Positions 22,451-24,576 of a stretch of DNA of 24,576 nt are shown one piece after another. Made by a program: the position numbers and the translations under genes. Origin of the DNA: a virus; IMG/VR virus record IMGVR_UViG_3300044712_001424, positions 1-24,576 of that record. One strand, written 5' to 3'. Position 1 is the first letter of the stretch. Each line of letters starts with the position of its first letter. The notes under the pieces are model-generated. The model saw only the letters and a list, made by a program, of their open reading frames with translations, was not told the DNA's origin and made no database searches.

Positions 22451-24189
22451 AGCGATTTGTCTTTTTCCCACTAATATTATTACTAGCTTTTGGACAAACA
22501 GTCTTTGCCCAATCAACAACCACGAATCTCGGCATCGTCAAACCCCAGACCGGCCAAGCACAGCCGCAGGTTACCATCGCCACAGGCTTCGACAACTTCG
22601 ACACCGCCGTCGCGGGCCGCCTGTCGAAGAGTGTCGCCGGATCCGCCGACGTCACACTGACGACGACCGAAGCGCGCAATGCCGTTTTGGAATTTACGGG
22701 CACGTTGACCGGCAATATCAACGTGATTGTGCCGACGAAAAACCGAAAGTTTATCGTCTACAACAATACCTCCGGCGCGTTCACGCTTACGGTCAAAACC
22801 AGCAGCGGCACCGGTGTCGCCGTCACCCAGGGGCAGCGAGTCTGGCTGTATTGCGATGCCACGAACGTCGTCGCGCTCAGCAGCGCCTCCAGCTCGGCGA
22901 CGGCTGTTACTGTCACGGTCGCCAACGAAGGTTCGACCGGCACGCTCGCCAATGGCTTGGCGAAACTGACTGGCGCGCCATCCACCGCGACACGCACGGC
23001 GACCAGCGACACGGGCGGTGCGGTCGGCATTGTCACCAGCGGCGCGGGTACGACCAGCAATGCCACCATTCAGGTCGCCGGGTTGTGCTCATGCGTGTTC
23101 AGTGGAGCTACGACGGCAGGGAATTACGTCATCATCAGCGACGCCACGGCGGGCAATTGCAAAGACGGAGGCTCCAGCTTTCCCACCAGCGGGCAGGCGA
23201 TTGGGCGCGTACTGACGACAAACGGCGGCGCGGGCACTTACCAGATTTACCTCTTCGGTCCGGAAGAGCGTGGCGGCACTTCGGGCGGATCACTGACCGT
23301 CAAAGAAGTGGACGGAACGCCGACAGTGTCGAGCGTGGCGACCTTGCGCGTCAGCAACGGCACACTGACCGATGATGGCGGTGGCCAGGTGACGATCACC
23401 AACACTGGCGGATCCTCAGCCTGGAATGCGTTGACCGATCCGGCAGGAAATCAAACGCTGGCGATGGGATCAAACCTGACAGCGTGGACGTGGGCAGGGA
23501 ATTACGGCTCGTCGGTGGCGCTGGATATTCAAGGCAATAACACGTCGGCGACGGGCGCTCTGATGCGATTGCGAACTGCTGTCAGCAATAGCATGCCGCC
23601 ATTACTGATCGAACCTCGCACCGGCCAGAGTTTCAAGGCCGATCACCTGCAAAACATCTACATCGGCAAAGGCGCAATCGGAAACACTGACACCGATGGG
23701 TATCTATTTCTGCCAGTGATCGGTTCGAACCTTTTTCCCTCCGGCACGCCGACGACGACGTCGGGCTTTGCGCCGGTGGTTCTGGAGTCCGACGGTATCA
23801 ACGGCGATTACGCCTTGTGGGGCTACCAGGGCAGCGCCTGGCGCGATCTGAGCGGCCAGCGCAAACGGTGGGACACTGGCAGCGGATCCGGCGCACAGAC
23901 CATAGATTTCAATTCCTCGACGTCGGCGGTCGTCAGTCGGCAGTTCACACTATCTGGAGGAAACGTCACCTTCACGTTTTCAAATGCACCGAAGGCCGGC
24001 ACGCTGATTAGTCTGAAGATTATTCAGGATGCGACCGGCGGACGCACGGTGACGTGGCCGGCAACGGTGAAATGGCCAGGGGGCACGCCGTTTGCGCCGA
24101 CTTCGACGGCCAACGCGAAGGACGTCTATCTGTTCCTGTGGGACGGTTCGAACTATTGGTTTATTTCGCAATCGCAAGATTTGCAGTGA
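22447..24189 (+). CDS. Tail fibre protein with N-terminal signal peptide
   Basis: 580 aa; AAAGGAG (22433-22439) is 7 bases before the ATG, which overlaps the preceding stop. Residues 1-21 are a Sec signal peptide (Lys2-Arg3, core FFPLILLLAFG, VFA before Gln22). Residues 25-150 form a domain known from phage fibres: TNLGIVKPQTGQ, FDNFDTAVAGRL, TLTGNINVIVPTKNRKFIVY, NNTSGAFTLTVKTSSGTGV and LYCDATNVV. The middle is Thr/Ser/Gly-rich with a CSCVFSGATTAG stretch. The C-terminus (about 490-580) has the fibre-end pattern NVTFTFSNAPKAGTLISLKI followed by QDATGGRTVTWPATVKWPGG and FLWDGSNYWF. The gene follows the hub directly, the normal place for a receptor-binding fibre. A cleavable export signal on a virion fibre is unexpected. 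Confidence 0.8.
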   Translation: MKRFVFFPLILLLAFGQTVFAQSTTTNLGIVKPQTGQAQPQVTIATGFDNFDTAVAGRLSKSVAGSADVTLTTTEARNAVLEFTGTLTGNINVIVPTKNRKFIVYNNTSGAFTLTVKTSSGTGVAVTQGQRVWLYCDATNVVALSSASSSATAVTVTVANEGSTGTLANGLAKLTGAPSTATRTATSDTGGAVGIVTSGAGTTSNATIQVAGLCSCVFSGATTAGNYVIISDATAGNCKDGGSSFPTSGQAIGRVLTTNGGAGTYQIYLFGPEERGGTSGGSLTVKEVDGTPTVSSVATLRVSNGTLTDDGGGQVTITNTGGSSAWNALTDPAGNQTLAMGSNLTAWTWAGNYGSSVALDIQGNNTSATGALMRLRTAVSNSMPPLLIEPRTGQSFKADHLQNIYIGKGAIGNTDTDGYLFLPVIGSNLFPSGTPTTTSGFAPVVLESDGINGDYALWGYQGSAWRDLSGQRKRWDTGSGSGAQTIDFNSSTSAVVSRQFTLSGGNVTFTFSNAPKAGTLISLKIIQDATGGRTVTWPATVKWPGGTPFAPTSTANAKDVYLFLWDGSNYWFISQSQDLQ

Positions 24190-24240
24190 GATAGCTTCTT
24201 GCGATCGGCGTCCGTTGGGTGAGCTTCGCTGATCGCGGGA

Positions 24241-24273
24241 ACTGGGCGAGGTGAGGGATGCGCTTCGCCCAGT
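24241..24273 (+). terminator. Stem-loop after the fibre gene, weak terminator candidate
   Basis: Perfect 9-bp inverted repeat ACTGGGCGA (24241-24249) and TCGCCCAGT (24265-24273) with a 15-base loop. The following AAATTCT is not a real T-tract, so termination would be weak; it could instead mark the leader of the next gene. Confidence 0.4.
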
Positions 24274-24294
24274 AAATTCTGGAGCACAACTGAA

Positions 24295-24576
24295 ATGCTA
24301 AAGGGAAGCGTAATTCCACTGTTGGCGTGGGGAATGCTGTGTTTGCCCGACCTTCCGTCCTGGAATGTCGCCAGCGCTTCGACGATGACCATCTCTCAAA
24401 AGGCCGGCGCCAAGCGCCGACGGTCGCACCGGAAGCCTCGGCGAAGGCCTGCTGCGATTCCGGCCCCTTCGACGGTAACGCCTGCTGACCTGCAACAGTT
24501 GATTCGATCTTTCAGCAATGAGGAAATCCGGGCGGAGCTGAATCGCCGGTTATTGACAGCGTACCCTCTCGACCAG
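24295..24576 (+). CDS. Partial gene at the right edge, possible exported or anchored small protein
   Basis: 94 codons are open from the ATG at 24295 to the last base, with no stop, so the gene continues outside the window. GGAG (24281-24284) lies 10 bases upstream. Residues 1-28 (MLKGSVIPLLAWGMLCLP and following, ending VASA) are hydrophobic and could be a weak signal peptide or membrane anchor. They are followed by a strongly basic stretch KRRRSHRKPRRR near residues 40-52, a Pro/Ala linker and a helical region (ADLQQLIRSFSNEEIRAELN). I do not recognise the family. Confidence 0.5.
   Translation, partial: MLKGSVIPLLAWGMLCLPDLPSWNVASASTMTISQKAGAKRRRSHRKPRRRPAAIPAPSTVTPADLQQLIRSFSNEEIRAELNRRLLTAYPLDQ

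Noticed and set aside
22447-24576. Diversity-generating retroelement acting on the tail fibre
   Set aside because: No reverse transcriptase and no adenine-biased template/variable repeat pair were seen in the window.
1-24576. CRISPR array or tRNA genes
   Set aside because: No regularly spaced direct repeats and no cloverleaf with a TTCRANNC-type arm were noticed on reading; the short CACACA run at 1141 is trivial.

Overview
The window is almost entirely the structural (morphogenesis) region of a tailed bacteriophage or prophage with a long non-contractile (siphovirus-type) tail. All genes but one read left to right and are tightly packed, with many 1-4 nt start/stop overlaps. No terminase, portal, integrase, replication or recognisable lysis gene lies inside the window, so free phage versus integrated prophage cannot be decided. 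GC content is high (roughly 57-60% by eye), ribosome binding sites are of the AAGGAG type, and four exported proteins all carry a type I signal peptide with glutamine directly after the predicted cleavage site. That points to a Gram-negative host, perhaps an acidobacterium or similar lineage, but this is weak inference.

Layout. (1) 2-4747: a 5'-truncated tail-fibre-like gene, a secreted pectate-lyase-fold (beta-helix) protein and a small secreted helical protein, closed by a good intrinsic terminator (4781-4816). (2) 4905-6886: scaffolding protein and P22-coat-like major capsid protein, followed by a second terminator-like hairpin. (3) 6956-9216: neck and tail-completion genes: a DnaT-like-domain head-tail adaptor, a head-closure protein, an HK97-gp10-like protein, a DUF3168 tail terminator, and three small proteins, one of only 53 aa. 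(4) 9228-13935: major tail tube protein with an extra inserted domain, tail assembly chaperone with a programmed -1 frameshift, and a 912-aa tape measure protein carrying a lytic transglycosylase domain. (5) 13935-22259: a tail-tip set resembling the gene transfer agent order g12-g13-g14-g15 (DUF2460 distal tail protein, DUF2163 hub, NlpC/P60 peptidase, large hub). It is interrupted by a reverse-strand HNH homing endonuclease, a secreted protein of unknown function, a 66-aa protein and a lower-GC accessory gene. (6) 22256-24576: a small conserved-looking protein, a second tail fibre with a signal peptide, and a 3'-truncated gene.

The most interesting points are: N-terminal Sec signal peptides, all with Gln at +1, on four phage genes including fibre-like proteins; two related lectin-like (jelly-roll) domains inserted into two different tail-tip proteins; a dispersed 15-base near-palindrome TTGCAAATTTTGCAA inside and between genes; a hairpin that pairs with the start codon of a secreted-protein gene; and a beta-helix/fibre cassette placed ahead of the scaffold and capsid genes. 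I saw no complete unknown defence or mobile system here.
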